The notes below the pieces were generated by a model, which worked only from the letters and a program-made list of their open reading frames with translations, was not told the origin of the DNA and searched no databases. A program made the position numbers and the translations under genes. Of a stretch of 64,000 nucleotides of DNA, positions 32,501 to 40,879 are shown in pieces. Source of the stretch: a virus. The stretch lies in the IMG/VR virus record IMGVR_UViG_3300027754_000047, positions 1 through 64,000 of that record. One strand, given 5' to 3'. How positions within the stretch are numbered: the first letter of the stretch is position 1; the number at the start of each line of letters is the position of its first letter.

Positions 32501-35500
32501 AACCAGGCTGCTAGTCTATTAATGTGGCTAGAGATTACTCTCAGGCCATAACTAGGATTCCAAGCTGCATTTTGGTGGAGCTTAGTCTTTGGCAGTGTGC
32601 AGAATATTCCTAGAGAGGCCAAAATATCTACCAGTCTATCTCTCATTAACAAACTAGCAGTCCAAGCTTGTAGCTGTACGGCTCCATTAGTATCTGAGTG
32701 TAAGCAACCATCTCCAGACATGTAGCCTTGGATTAGGCCCTTACGAAACTCTACTGAGCGGAGCATAGTTTGCTCAGAGGGAGCCTTAGCGCCACTACCG
32801 TGTCCAAACTCTTGCCGCAGCCAAGTAGCGGTTTGCTTACAGGTAAAAGAGGCTTTACCTGTACTAACAGCATTGACGTGAACTTTAAACCCAAGTGTAG
32901 TCAAAAGGATATTAAGCTCTGCTTGCCGAGCTGCTGGTTGAGCGGCCAGTACTACTAAGTTTGGCTGACTTGCAGGTATGTGGCCCTCTGCTAAGTATAA
33001 TCCTGCCAATAAGCCCCAAGCATGAGTATCGTGATCCATGGTGCTGCAGGCGCCTAAGGTCATTCCTACTACAGGCAGTCGAGTTACGCCTACCTCACAG
33101 TCAGCTGGATATATGGGCACTAACTCTCCGGAGTCTCCTAGCGTAACTAAGGAGTGATCCTCAGTAGTAACCACTTGACGGCCAGATAGTGTAGTAGTCA
33201 GCACCAGGCGCTTAGTGTTAGGGATCTTAGCAAACCCTGTGATAGGCTCCCAAGCTGCCGCCTTAGTGTCCAGATTAATGGATCTTATTAGATCCCCTGA
33301 CTCTTGCTGATAGTCTTGGGCGGCTACTTGCTGAATTACTCCAGTTGCTCGTTTGATCCAAACTTTGGTAGCTCCGGCAACACACTTACGGTTAAAAGGA
33401 AAGTTGTTGTACAATTCGTACCGCTTCTTATCCTTGCCGTGCTTAACCTCAATGTAGTCTGCTGTTACATCGGTAACCAAACCTGCACCTAAAGCCGCAT
33501 CTGCTCTTACAGCACCTAAATAGGCTGATACTCCATCTTCGAAAGATTTACCTTCAGCATCGTTGGGATCCAGAGCTTGCACTAATGGTGCTTCTGCTTG
33601 CTGTAAAGGTAACGCTTGAGTGAAGTACTTTGAACCCATTAATAAGCGGCCACCCTTAATACCGGAAATACCAGGTACTAGGTTGGAGTTTAAATTAAAC
33701 ATGTTGGCATAGCTTGGTACCTCGTACTGTACAGCCTCAGGCTCTACGTAAGAGATCTTACCATTAACCATAGCTCGTACTGGGTCGCCGGTTCGTAAAG
33801 CCCTAGCAAGCTCGCCTGGAAAAGCTACAACAGCATCGGTAACAGTTCTAGCAGGTATTTGTTCAATCTTACCTGTTTGGATATTCTTCATCTTAGAGTA
33901 GATCTGGCCGTCAGAACCCTTTAAAGCTCCAATGGTTAATCTAAGATCTACACCTACTTGAGAAGATTCTGGAGTGCGTACTGGATCAATAAAGCCTAAG
34001 TGACTTGGTTGAACGGAGCGGGTATCTACAGGAATACCGTGGGCAGCAGAACCAATACCACCTTCGCCGGTGCGAATGACTCTAAGGTTCTGATCCAGAA
34101 TTTCCATTGGATTAACTTCTTCAATGGGCGCACCTAAACCCGAACCCATTAACACTCCACTAAGTACCGGAGTAAACACGCCGTTTCTAAATGCTTGTAA
34201 ATTGCCTTTATTGGTAGCCTTAAAAAGGGCACCACGTAAAGCACCTCCAGCATCTTTAACTATTCGCTCTGCAAAGAAATCCTCAGGGCCATAGAAACGT
34301 TGATAAGTTAAGGCATCGCGATCATCTACATCTTCGCTGCCCTTTTGAGCATTCAAAACCTTTTGACTAGCTCTTAGTAAGGTGCTGCCGGTAACTCTAG
34401 TTAAGTCTTCTTCGTTTAACTGAATGTGATCATTGCTTGCCTCAAAGTTAAACATAGGCTCAGTTGATTTAACTGGATCCATTAAACCGTTTAAATCGTC
34501 AAAGCCTGCTACCTTTACTCCGACAGCTAATCTAAAGCCACCTGTAGGCTTAGGATCTAATAATAAACTGCGGCGAAACTGCTCTAGTTCCGGACAATCA
34601 ATATCGATGCACCATTCTCCGTTATTAGGAGGTAAGACCTGGCGAACAATATAAGTGAAGCGCCGGCCATTACCGCAAGTAGCTTCAAACTTAGACTTAA
34701 AAAGCTTCTTTAGCTTTTTAATTTCTTCAGAAGTAATTACCACTAAACGGCCTTTGTCTTCTACTGGCGAGATACCTGGAGCATTATCTCCGTCTCTTAA
34801 AGCGTAGTAGACTCCGGTAACCATACCTGCAGGTACGGTGATATAACCTTCGGATTCTAATTTAAGGGTACCCCTCATAGGCACCGCTGCAGTCTTAACG
34901 CGAGCTCCTAAAGTTCTAGCTACTACTTCTTTATTAAGCTCAGTGTTATATAGGGCTGTACGAATACCTTCATACAGGTCAGGCTCACTTATGCCACTAG
35001 ATGGATTACTAGTAAGCCGCTCATATATACGAGCAGCATCATAAGGAGATGATGCTCTATTGTTAGCAAAAATCTCTTTGCCCCAGCTACGCTCAAGTAC
35101 CTCGTCTGGTACTCCGTAAGCCTTAAGCATAGGATATAGTGGCGCAACTGATTGACCAATTTCGGTAACAAACTTACCGGTATCTGGCATGAAGGCAACT
35201 CTAAAGCCTCGACCCTTACCCGGTAAGGTATTAAAGTGAGCTTCGTATTCACCCGACTTACGCTTACGTACATAAGCGCCGGGCAACAACCTAGCTTGAT
35301 TGGCTACAGTGTATTCGCTGCCTGCGTTTATAAAAGTGCCTCTGTTGGTTAAGTAAGGCACTCGAGCTAAAGTTAATGATCTATCTGTCTTATCTAGTAC
35401 AGCTCCGGTGGCTATATCTCGCATAACCAGCTTACCCTTTAACGGGTAATACAAACTTTGATTCTGCATCAAGGCTTGCTGTTGCTCTTTTAAACTGTAA

Positions 35501-35691
35501 TCTTCCGACTTACCATAACGCAAGTCAGTCAACTCCACTCTGTAGCGGGTATTTTGTAAAGGAAACTTAGCTGCTACTGCAGTAAAAACATTATCAAAGA
35601 TGTTTTTACGTGTAGCTGTGTAGTCGCTAAAGCCTCTAAGAGTTGGAGCTTGTGGTTGGATTAGGGCGTTTAAATCGTCCTCAGTAGCCAT
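29554..35691 (-). CDS. Fused RNA polymerase beta + N-terminal beta' protein with intein (2045 aa)
   Basis: Multisubunit-type RNA polymerase. Beta features in order: VPYLTNRGTFINAGSEYTVA (about 110-130), FIDPVRTPESSQVGVDLRL, the intein (770-1177), ALAMGKNLKVAYMIW, SNFEDGVVVSAS, GDKLVGRYGDKGVIS (about 1370) and NPLALVTRVNPVQAVEAALG. Beta' features follow: GEVKSPKDIDFRTGKAVDGG, MPVLPPRFRPI and the catalytic NADFDGDQM (DFDGD 1951-1955). The chain ends 90 residues later (RNLLSASTMKAHNF..). The bridge helix and trigger loop of beta' are absent and must be encoded elsewhere. Spliced length is 1637 aa. Position among virion-like proteins suggests a virion-packaged enzyme. Confidence 0.93.
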   Translation of the reverse strand: MATEDDLNALIQPQAPTLRGFSDYTATRKNIFDNVFTAVAAKFPLQNTRYRVELTDLRYGKSEDYSLKEQQQALMQNQSLYYPLKGKLVMRDIATGAVLDKTDRSLTLARVPYLTNRGTFINAGSEYTVANQARLLPGAYVRKRKSGEYEAHFNTLPGKGRGFRVAFMPDTGKFVTEIGQSVAPLYPMLKAYGVPDEVLERSWGKEIFANNRASSPYDAARIYERLTSNPSSGISEPDLYEGIRTALYNTELNKEVVARTLGARVKTAAVPMRGTLKLESEGYITVPAGMVTGVYYALRDGDNAPGISPVEDKGRLVVITSEEIKKLKKLFKSKFEATCGNGRRFTYIVRQVLPPNNGEWCIDIDCPELEQFRRSLLLDPKPTGGFRLAVGVKVAGFDDLNGLMDPVKSTEPMFNFEASNDHIQLNEEDLTRVTGSTLLRASQKVLNAQKGSEDVDDRDALTYQRFYGPEDFFAERIVKDAGGALRGALFKATNKGNLQAFRNGVFTPVLSGVLMGSGLGAPIEEVNPMEILDQNLRVIRTGEGGIGSAAHGIPVDTRSVQPSHLGFIDPVRTPESSQVGVDLRLTIGALKGSDGQIYSKMKNIQTGKIEQIPARTVTDAVVAFPGELARALRTGDPVRAMVNGKISYVEPEAVQYEVPSYANMFNLNSNLVPGISGIKGGRLLMGSKYFTQALPLQQAEAPLVQALDPNDAEGKSFEDGVSAYLGAVRADAALGAGLVTDVTADYIEVKHGKDKKRYELYNNFPFNRKCVAGATKVWIKRATGVIQQVAAQDYQQESGDLIRSINLDTKAAAWEPITGFAKIPNTKRLVLTTTLSGRQVVTTEDHSLVTLGDSGELVPIYPADCEVGVTRLPVVGMTLGACSTMDHDTHAWGLLAGLYLAEGHIPASQPNLVVLAAQPAARQAELNILLTTLGFKVHVNAVSTGKASFTCKQTATWLRQEFGHGSGAKAPSEQTMLRSVEFRKGLIQGYMSGDGCLHSDTNGAVQLQAWTASLLMRDRLVDILASLGIFCTLPKTKLHQNAAWNPSYGLRVISSHINRLAAWFCYQDRNEKLNSLTSLSFRAATFDGIPVTQASRVLAYAGTGATTPHSVYKTATAGSYIQRHRIKSGVLKPWADSDVMWDTVVSITKAEPAAYVYDFEVASSQVFAVDCGLLVHNTYIHNTAGVKLGDQVKPGQLLAKSNYTDANGALAMGKNLKVAYMIWGDEELGGSNFEDGVVVSASAAKKMSSEHMYTVGYDNKDDYTADYNKFISLFPGQYSKDQLKQMDSTGVIKPGTVVNPGDPIILGVGERKSDTFGLVKKSRPSFTNRAQTWEHSQPGVVTDVTPTRTGWQVAIKSYKPMTAGDKLVGRYGDKGVISAVIEDSDMPQDKAGAAYEVIYNPLALVTRVNPVQAVEAALGKLAAQTGVPYKMPAFIDGSLIDFAQAELKKARVSDTETIFDPRLNKNIDNVFTGTRYFMNLHHQAEGKLSGRDTGGYSNEEAPVKGGSEGAKRIGIADVNSLLAHGAIEVLKDARLIRGQKNDEYWRAVKAGTPVPNVAVPFVWDKFVAQLKGAGVNVQRQGGIINIYGMTNSDVKAMSGGEVKSPKDIDFRTGKAVDGGFFDEKIFGVNQSSFGHFPLAAKVVNPVMEDAVRSLTGLTQKDFEAVVSGEDVKGIKGMAGLTAYLHNYDIPSQQAAAKKEMATAKGQKRSNAITKLAYLDGMAKRKIDPSEFLWDSMPVLPPRFRPITDTGSMQMVADMNFLYKELYSMNSNLKELQTELGADSTGKEQLALYRMVKATVGLTDPASAKLKQKNVNGLIRHLLGSNPKFSMFQRKVLSSTVEGVGNAVIAPDPSMDMDHVGVPEDMAFTVFRPYIIRALTAAGSSPIEAMKQVENKTDSARRALLYEMEKRPVLITRAPVLHKYNFMAAKPVLTTGNTMRMSPSVVVGFNADFDGDQMRLHVPSSAGAVKEAYDRMLPSRNLLSASTMKAHNFIKNEFLYGLFLASRKGADKNNVKSFRTKDDVIRAFNRGEIDATDTVKIVGGVG
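32161..33384 (-). other. LAGLIDADG intein inside RNA polymerase (408 aa)
   Basis: Begins at Cys770 (FNRK|CVAGATKVWI) and ends at Asn1177 with block G LLVHN followed by Thr1178 as the C-extein nucleophile. Block B is TTEDHSLVTLG. DOD motifs LLAGLYLAEG (about 895) and LIQGYMSGDG (about 990) give a two-motif homing endonuclease. Block F is VYDFEVASSQVFAVDCG. Removing it joins FNRK to TYIHNTAGVKLGDQVKPG, the conserved beta segment ahead of the LALGxN strand. Intein removal appears necessary for activity. Confidence 0.93.
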
Positions 35692-35702
35692 AAGGAATTA
35701 AC

Positions 35703-36557
35703 TCAAATCTCTACGATTTTATTTCCATTTGCATCTACTCTAATACCTACTCCGGACTCTAACGCAGTTGCACTTAAGTTCTTCTTAAGAATAGATTTAA
35801 GCGCTTTAACCTTTTTCTGCTCTACGTCATTCTCATTACGTCTACTCATTAAATAGCTAGTTAATGCTGCTAGGCCGGTGGCAGAGCCTAAAAGCCAAGC
35901 TGCACCAGGCACACTGACAGCTGGCCCATAATGGGTGTCTACTTCCCCTCCTATGTTGGTGTAAGGTGGACTAACAAGGGTGCCTTCGGATCTTTCTAGC
36001 TCTAGGTTATCGCCCCCCATCGAACTAGGCACAATTCCTGCTTGCTTGCGACTTAAATACAAATCATCTAATTGGCTTTGTAATGCAGATGTCTTTTCAG
36101 ACAACGCAGTTTCAAACTCTTGTTTAGCCTCGGCAAGGGTATTGTCTAGTTTATTTTTTCTATTACGATCAATATATTTCTTAGTAAAGTGGTAAGCTAA
36201 GAATCCGGGAGGCAAAACAGCTAACGGAGCCAACAACCCCCAAGTCAATGCATCACCGTAGCCTGCTGTTTTTGCTTGAATTGATTCTAGTTCAGGCTCT
36301 GCTGCTTCCAGTTCAGCCGGAGTTACTCCGGAGGCGGCTAGTAGCTTAGCTCTAACTGATTCCATTTCCCCAGGTGCAACATACTCGTCATTAACGTGGC
36401 GAGCTAAACCATAAAGCCCGGCAATACCTGCTCCTGTTAAAGCACTAATACCTGCCCAACGTAATAGTTCGTTAGCATTTACGCCTGCAGTCTTGGTAAC
36501 AGCTTTAGCTTGAGCCGCAGCCCATAAAGTAGGATTGGTAGGTGTATTTTGAGCCAT
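35703..36557 (-). CDS. Ala-rich membrane-type virion-like protein (284 aa)
   Basis: Several hydrophobic segments: WAGISALTGAGIAGLYGLAR, LTWGLLAPLAVLPPGFLAYH and PGAAWLLGSATGLAALTSYL, joined by acidic and coiled-coil linkers (AEAKQEFETALSEKTSALQS). Start at 36557 just upstream of the RNA polymerase, whose ATG is 12 bp after this stop. Co-transcription with the RNA polymerase and membrane architecture suggest an ejection or virion core protein. Confidence 0.7.
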   Translation of the reverse strand: MAQNTPTNPTLWAAAQAKAVTKTAGVNANELLRWAGISALTGAGIAGLYGLARHVNDEYVAPGEMESVRAKLLAASGVTPAELEAAEPELESIQAKTAGYGDALTWGLLAPLAVLPPGFLAYHFTKKYIDRNRKNKLDNTLAEAKQEFETALSEKTSALQSQLDDLYLSRKQAGIVPSSMGGDNLELERSEGTLVSPPYTNIGGEVDTHYGPAVSVPGAAWLLGSATGLAALTSYLMSRRNENDVEQKKVKALKSILKKNLSATALESGVGIRVDANGNKIVEI

Positions 36558-36611
36558 CTTATTTTACTCTACTAATAAAGTACATTACTCTTAAATATAC
36601 ATCGTTGCTAC

Positions 36612-37277
36612 TCAGTAACCGACCGTGCCGCCTGGCGGCATATTCATACTAGGTAGAATTGATTCTAAAAGTCCAGGTTCAGCAGGTTTAGCAGGTTCAG
36701 CAGGTTCAGCAGCGTAGCGATCGCCTAACATCTTAGCTCCAATACCTAAGCCGCCTCCAAGTAACGCATACAGGAGTGCGTTGCGTTTGCGGTTTTTTGG
36801 ACCAGATAGTAAGGCAGCTAAACCGCCGCCCAGTAATGCACCTCCGCCGCCATAGAGCGCCATATTGCTTGTGGAGCTGCTAGTAGGGTTTAAATAGCCT
36901 CGTAAGCTAGCTCGCCCAGCAGCTTCTTCCTCTTTAGTTTTAGCTGCGGCTGCGGCTGCTTCACCTTTAGTTTTAGCTGCGGCTGCGGCTGCTTCATCTT
37001 TCTCTCTAGTTGCTATTGCGGCGTTTTGTGCTGCGGTGATAGGGGCGAAAGCTTTTTGACGGGCAGCCTCTCTCTCTACTTCCCGTGCAGCCTCGTTTCT
37101 TATTTTGGCCTGGTCGTTTAGGGTTTTGCCTGGATTCTGTATTCTTTGAATTTCCGCTCTTTGAGCCTCTAGTATTGGATCTGTTGCATTTCCTTCTGGG
37201 CTAAACTGCTCAAGTGTCGGCGAGCCTAATCGGCGAGCGTACTTGGTAATTAAAGCATTTTGTAATCTAATATCCAT
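36612..37277 (-). CDS. Coiled-coil plus glycine-zipper protein (221 aa)
   Basis: Good start: AAGGAAAATAAT-ATG. Begins MDIRLQNALITKYARRLGSP, has an Ala/Lys/Glu-rich helix with a direct repeat (two copies of EAAAAAAKTKGE-like sequence around residues 90-115), then a glycine-zipper hairpin (GGGGALLGGGLAALL, KNRKRN, ALLYALLGGGLGIGA) and a Pro/Ala/Glu repeat (AEPAEPAKPAEPG). Layout matches its neighbours at 27.2 and 42.1 kb. Confidence 0.72.
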   Translation of the reverse strand: MDIRLQNALITKYARRLGSPTLEQFSPEGNATDPILEAQRAEIQRIQNPGKTLNDQAKIRNEAAREVEREAARQKAFAPITAAQNAAIATREKDEAAAAAAKTKGEAAAAAAKTKEEEAAGRASLRGYLNPTSSSTSNMALYGGGGALLGGGLAALLSGPKNRKRNALLYALLGGGLGIGAKMLGDRYAAEPAEPAKPAEPGLLESILPSMNMPPGGTVGY

Positions 37278-37287
37278 ATTATTTTCC

Positions 37288-37668
37288 TTATACTCCTACC
37301 GGTTGTTGAGTAGGCATTTGCAGTATGTCCATGTCATACAAGTGTAAATGTAATTCTTCTGCAGGCACCTGAATCACGGCAAAATACCTGACCCAAGTAA
37401 TCCAGTTCTGCTCAGGTGCTACCCACTCGACTGTTTCACTAAACTCACACCAGCCTCGATCCCGCCACTTACATAAAACGTCAATAAGCTTATTATAGCT
37501 AATTAAACAATCGGGTTCCCAAAGCTTAAACTGCTTAGAGTTAAAGAAGGGGGTATCTTGGGCTTTACTACTTTCTGGGTCTGTATCTTTATAGATAGGC
37601 TGAGTGGTTCCGTAAAACGGAGGATCACTAATACCTACATGTTTAAAACTAAATTCATCGTTAATCAC
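37288..37668 (-). CDS. Hypothetical Trp-rich protein (126 aa)
   Basis: Probable GTG start at 37668 (AAGGCTATTAA upstream). Contains CKWRDRGWCEFSETVEWVAP and QNWITWVRYFAVIQVPAEEL, a beta-type soluble protein. No family recognised. It sits between glycine-zipper genes, so virion assembly or structure is possible. Confidence 0.6.
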   Translation of the reverse strand: MINDEFSFKHVGISDPPFYGTTQPIYKDTDPESSKAQDTPFFNSKQFKLWEPDCLISYNKLIDVLCKWRDRGWCEFSETVEWVAPEQNWITWVRYFAVIQVPAEELHLHLYDMDILQMPTQQPVGV

Positions 37669-37688
37669 TTAATAGCCTTTTAATTCAT

Positions 37689-38051
37689 TTAGTCTACTGG
37701 GCGCTTGACTTGGTCTTTAGCGTTGCGGTATTTAGCAATCAATTGAATCTTCTTTACCTCGCCTAACGGATCATCCTCATCCCCAAGTATATCTCCAGTA
37801 GGGTCTAAAGCACCTTCTACTTGACCCATACCTTTAGCCGCTAAGCCTCCTGCTAAAGCACCACCGGCTAATAAAGTTAAGGCTGCTGTAGCTCCAACCC
37901 AGCCTACGCTTTTACCTATAATTTTTAAGGCACCCATAGCGTCTGCTTGCTTTTGAGGCAACGCAGCCAATAACTCCGACGGAGTATAGCCTAATTCGGC
38001 GGCTTTAGTACAAAAGCCTAATCTAAAAGATTGTAATTCCAAATCAACCAT
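37689..38051 (-). CDS. Small membrane-type virion-like protein (120 aa)
   Basis: Begins MVDLELQSFRLGFCTKAAEL followed by GYTPSELLAALPQKQADAMG. The segment GWVGATAALTLLAGGALAGG is a Gly/Ala membrane helix, and the C-terminus is acidic then basic (KRPVD). N-terminal helix, KQA and Gly/Ala helix repeat the plan of its neighbours. Confidence 0.68.
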   Translation of the reverse strand: MVDLELQSFRLGFCTKAAELGYTPSELLAALPQKQADAMGALKIIGKSVGWVGATAALTLLAGGALAGGLAAKGMGQVEGALDPTGDILGDEDDPLGEVKKIQLIAKYRNAKDQVKRPVD

Positions 38052-38092
38052 AATTACAGTTCCTTAAAAATAAGATTCTACCAAAAGTACTA

Positions 38093-39235
38093 CTAGAATC
38101 CTAATTTACCTAAGTTTATCAAAGTACCTAAGGCTGCACCGGTGCCTTGTAACACGTTCTGCTCCATAGGGCTGACATTCATAAACAGCCCAATACCTTT
38201 AGCGGCAACAGCACCTGCAACGGCTCCAGCTCCAGCTCCAATAGCTGCCTTAGCTAGATCCCCTACGGTAAACCAAGGTCTACTACCAGTGTTAGCTGCT
38301 GCTTGCATCAATCCAGCAGCTTGTCCGTGATCTATATAACCGCTGTATAACTGCTCAGCAGCTAAATCTGCTAAATGCATTTTATTAATAGGCAAGTCTA
38401 AATTAATGAAAGCTGCTTTAACCGGAGCTGCAGGTAACGGTAAGTTATATGCTTTGTTCTGATATTGGGCTTTAAATGCCGCGCTATCTGCGTCGGAATA
38501 GGATTCATTAGGCCTTGCACTAAAGTTATTTATTTCTGCGAAAGTATTAGGTAGATTGGCTAACCAAGGAGCTCCCATTCCGGCCATAGCGGCAATACCG
38601 GCTAAGGCTCCACCCTTACCCTCAAACCGCTCAGGGAATAAATACTGCAGTATGGGAATACTCGCTAAACCTAAACCCGTTAAACCAGCTCCGGTAACTA
38701 GATTACCTAATCGTTGTTGATTAGCTCCGCTAACTCCTTCGTCGTACCAGACTCCAGGGCGGTAGCCTAAGTATTTAGGTAAATCTGCGCTAAAGGCTGC
38801 GTGCTTACTTAAATGGTAAGCAGCGGTTGCTGGGTAGGTTGCACTCCAAGGAGTTTGATTTTCAGCTGCTTCTCCCACTTCTTTGGTAGCATTAGTAAGG
38901 TCTGCTTTCATTTGGCTGGCTTGGCTTTTCATCTTAGAGTAGCTACCTTTACCTCCCCCTTTAAAATTAGCCATACCTCTACCAGGCCCCATAGCCTTTA
39001 ACTTAGCCTGCTTACTACCAATGGCAGTACCGTTAATAACTTGCTCAGGTAGGTGCATTCGAAAACCAGTAGGAGTATGAGTAACGCCAACTATGCCGTC
39101 AGCCTCAGAATCAACTATAAACTCGCTAGGACTCTGCATAATAAGTCCTCGCATAATTAAATGCTTTTTATCATAGTCCTTAGTATCTGAGTAAGCTTTA
39201 GCGTTTTTTAAATCTTTAAGTTTAGATTTAACCAT
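38093..39235 (-). CDS. Virion-like protein with membrane segments (380 aa)
   Basis: The N-terminal domain (QSPSEFIVDSEADGIVGVTH, TGFRMHLPEQVI) is a soluble beta domain. It is followed by a basic Gly/Lys/Ser linker (MANFKGGGKGSYSKMKSQAS) and hydrophobic stretches (LVTGAGLTGLGLASIPILQY, ALAGIAAMAGMGAPWL and IGAGAGAVAGAVAAKGIGLF). Its ATG overlaps the upstream stop by one base. Internal virion or ejection protein by context; no family recognised. Confidence 0.68.
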   Translation of the reverse strand: MVKSKLKDLKNAKAYSDTKDYDKKHLIMRGLIMQSPSEFIVDSEADGIVGVTHTPTGFRMHLPEQVINGTAIGSKQAKLKAMGPGRGMANFKGGGKGSYSKMKSQASQMKADLTNATKEVGEAAENQTPWSATYPATAAYHLSKHAAFSADLPKYLGYRPGVWYDEGVSGANQQRLGNLVTGAGLTGLGLASIPILQYLFPERFEGKGGALAGIAAMAGMGAPWLANLPNTFAEINNFSARPNESYSDADSAAFKAQYQNKAYNLPLPAAPVKAAFINLDLPINKMHLADLAAEQLYSGYIDHGQAAGLMQAAANTGSRPWFTVGDLAKAAIGAGAGAVAGAVAAKGIGLFMNVSPMEQNVLQGTGAALGTLINLGKLGF

Positions 39236-40668
39236 TAAAGCGCTCCACTAGGTTTGGCGTCAGAGCCTGGTATTGATTCAAAACTACTAGGAGCTGTTTT
39301 GGCAGTATGGTAGGTTGAAGGAGTTGCAGCGGCTTGAGGAGCAAGGCCTACTCGATTAACAATAGAGTCGTGCAATGCCTGGGCTTTGGCAGGATCCTTG
39401 GCATACAACTCACTAAGTGTAGCGGTATACTGCTCAGGATGCAAAATTAACTGGCTAGCAAGTACGTAGTTAGGATCTGAGGGATTCCAGTCTTTAATAA
39501 CTTGAAGGCGTGGATCATTTGGATTTGCGTAATTTTCCAATTCGCTTTGAATACTAGCTACTTGAGCTTTATTTGCGTTAAAAGCTTTAGCTAGTTCTCT
39601 AGGATATTTCTGATCGCGATAAGACTTTCCTTGATAAGGATTTAAATTATTTAGGAAGTTTCCAAAGCGCCCTAATGTGTTAAAAATAGGCGATTGCTGG
39701 GCTCCGTAGGCATCAACCTGCGGCTGATACCTAGCATACTCCTCAGGATCGGAGGAGTTTGCTTGTGTATTTAATTCCTCAGTCTGTTCGGGAGTTAATT
39801 GAGATCGAATATCTCGTTCGTCAGGTTTTAGGCCGCCGAGGAAAGTGGAACCCACGAACCCAATAGGGCCTAAAGGAGAGACAGGAGTTCCACTAGCTAA
39901 CCCTTTAACTCCTTCAACGGCACCACTAAGCAAACTACCTGTATCTTGGTAAGCATCACTTGCAGAACCAATAGCATTACCCCAAAGATCTACTCCCATG
40001 CTGCCTGTTATGGCTGGAACCCCTAAATTAGTTACAGCTTTTTCCATGTTGCTACCAAAACCAGCTGCCTGATCCCATGGCTGCTTTAGGTATTGCATTA
40101 ACGCTCTAGGGTCTTGTATCCACTGCCTACCAGGGATTAATACATCTCTACCAAAGTTGTATGTGTTATTAAGAGCATTACGCCCTTGTTGAACAGCAAA
40201 GTTAACTGCTTGTTGAGTTCTAGGGTGATTGACCACGCCGGTTGCTGCTGTGGCTATAGGAGCCCCAAGCCTTACCGCTGTACCTGCTAGCGCTGATCCT
40301 GCGGCAGGTACAGCGTTAAGAGCGGCGCTACCCCCTGCTAACATTGCGGGCGCTGCTAAGGCGACGCCTGCGGCTCCGCCGGCTAAACCAGAAACGCCTG
40401 TAGATATGGCAGCAGCGTCTAACAGTTTATCATTCTGGTAATATAGGGGTTGCTTAGTAGTACCAGGTGCAGCGTTATTAACTCTACGGACAGTATCTAG
40501 CCAAGTGGAGTCGTCAGCATAGTCTGACCCAATACGACCACCTGACCAATAATGAGCAGCACCTGTAAAAGGTTCTGCCAATTGATTACCAAACGCAGCC
40601 AACGAACTAGGTGGGGCGGCTGCTCGTTTATTTAAAACAGAAAGAATGGGATACAGTCGAATATCCAT
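39235..40668 (-). CDS. Virion-like protein paralogous to the 385-aa gene (477 aa)
   Basis: N-terminus MDIRLYPILSVLNKRAAAPP, then FGNQLAEPFTGAAHYWSGGR, GSDYADDSTWLDTVRRVNNA and AAAISTGVSGLAGGAAGVAL, which match the 28400-29557 product almost residue for residue. The middle is a different Ala/Gly/Asn-rich sequence. The C-terminal third is charged and helical (QLTPEQTEELNTQANSSDPE). First gene of the long minus-strand RNA polymerase/virion block. Confidence 0.75.
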   Translation of the reverse strand: MDIRLYPILSVLNKRAAAPPSSLAAFGNQLAEPFTGAAHYWSGGRIGSDYADDSTWLDTVRRVNNAAPGTTKQPLYYQNDKLLDAAAISTGVSGLAGGAAGVALAAPAMLAGGSAALNAVPAAGSALAGTAVRLGAPIATAATGVVNHPRTQQAVNFAVQQGRNALNNTYNFGRDVLIPGRQWIQDPRALMQYLKQPWDQAAGFGSNMEKAVTNLGVPAITGSMGVDLWGNAIGSASDAYQDTGSLLSGAVEGVKGLASGTPVSPLGPIGFVGSTFLGGLKPDERDIRSQLTPEQTEELNTQANSSDPEEYARYQPQVDAYGAQQSPIFNTLGRFGNFLNNLNPYQGKSYRDQKYPRELAKAFNANKAQVASIQSELENYANPNDPRLQVIKDWNPSDPNYVLASQLILHPEQYTATLSELYAKDPAKAQALHDSIVNRVGLAPQAAATPSTYHTAKTAPSSFESIPGSDAKPSGAL

Positions 40669-40722
40669 AGGGCTTCGTATTGTAACTGGAATACGGCTAA
40701 AATGACTGCTAAAAGGAACTAG

Positions 40723-40837
40723 GCCCTAAATCAAATGCCACGTTGCCTATACTATAGCACCTATATACACTTAGTATGGCTTAATAATTAGTATATATAG
40801 TGCTATAGTATAGGCAACGTGGCATTTGATTTAGGGC
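40723..40837. repeat. Perfect 38-bp inverted repeat at a divergent gene junction
   Basis: Arms 40723-40760 and 40800-40837 are exact complements (GCCCTAAATCAAATGCCACG and onwards), around a 39-base AT-rich centre that contains additional TATATA palindromes. Genes diverge on both sides, so a shared terminator is excluded. Candidates are a bidirectional control site, a replication origin or a protein-binding cruciform. No other element was found in the 40669-40915 gap except the promoter candidates listed. Confidence 0.9.
40761..40791 (-). promoter_or_regulatory. Phage promoter-like element in the inverted-repeat centre
   Basis: Minus-strand read ATTATTAAGCCATACTAAG, then TGTATATAGG, aligns with the 26732-26762 element. 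It would drive the 39235-40668 gene and the RNA polymerase block from inside the hairpin centre. Confidence 0.4.
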
Positions 40838-40879
40838 TCTCAGAGTATTTCTCTATAGAATAGGCAGTTAGCGGAGCAA

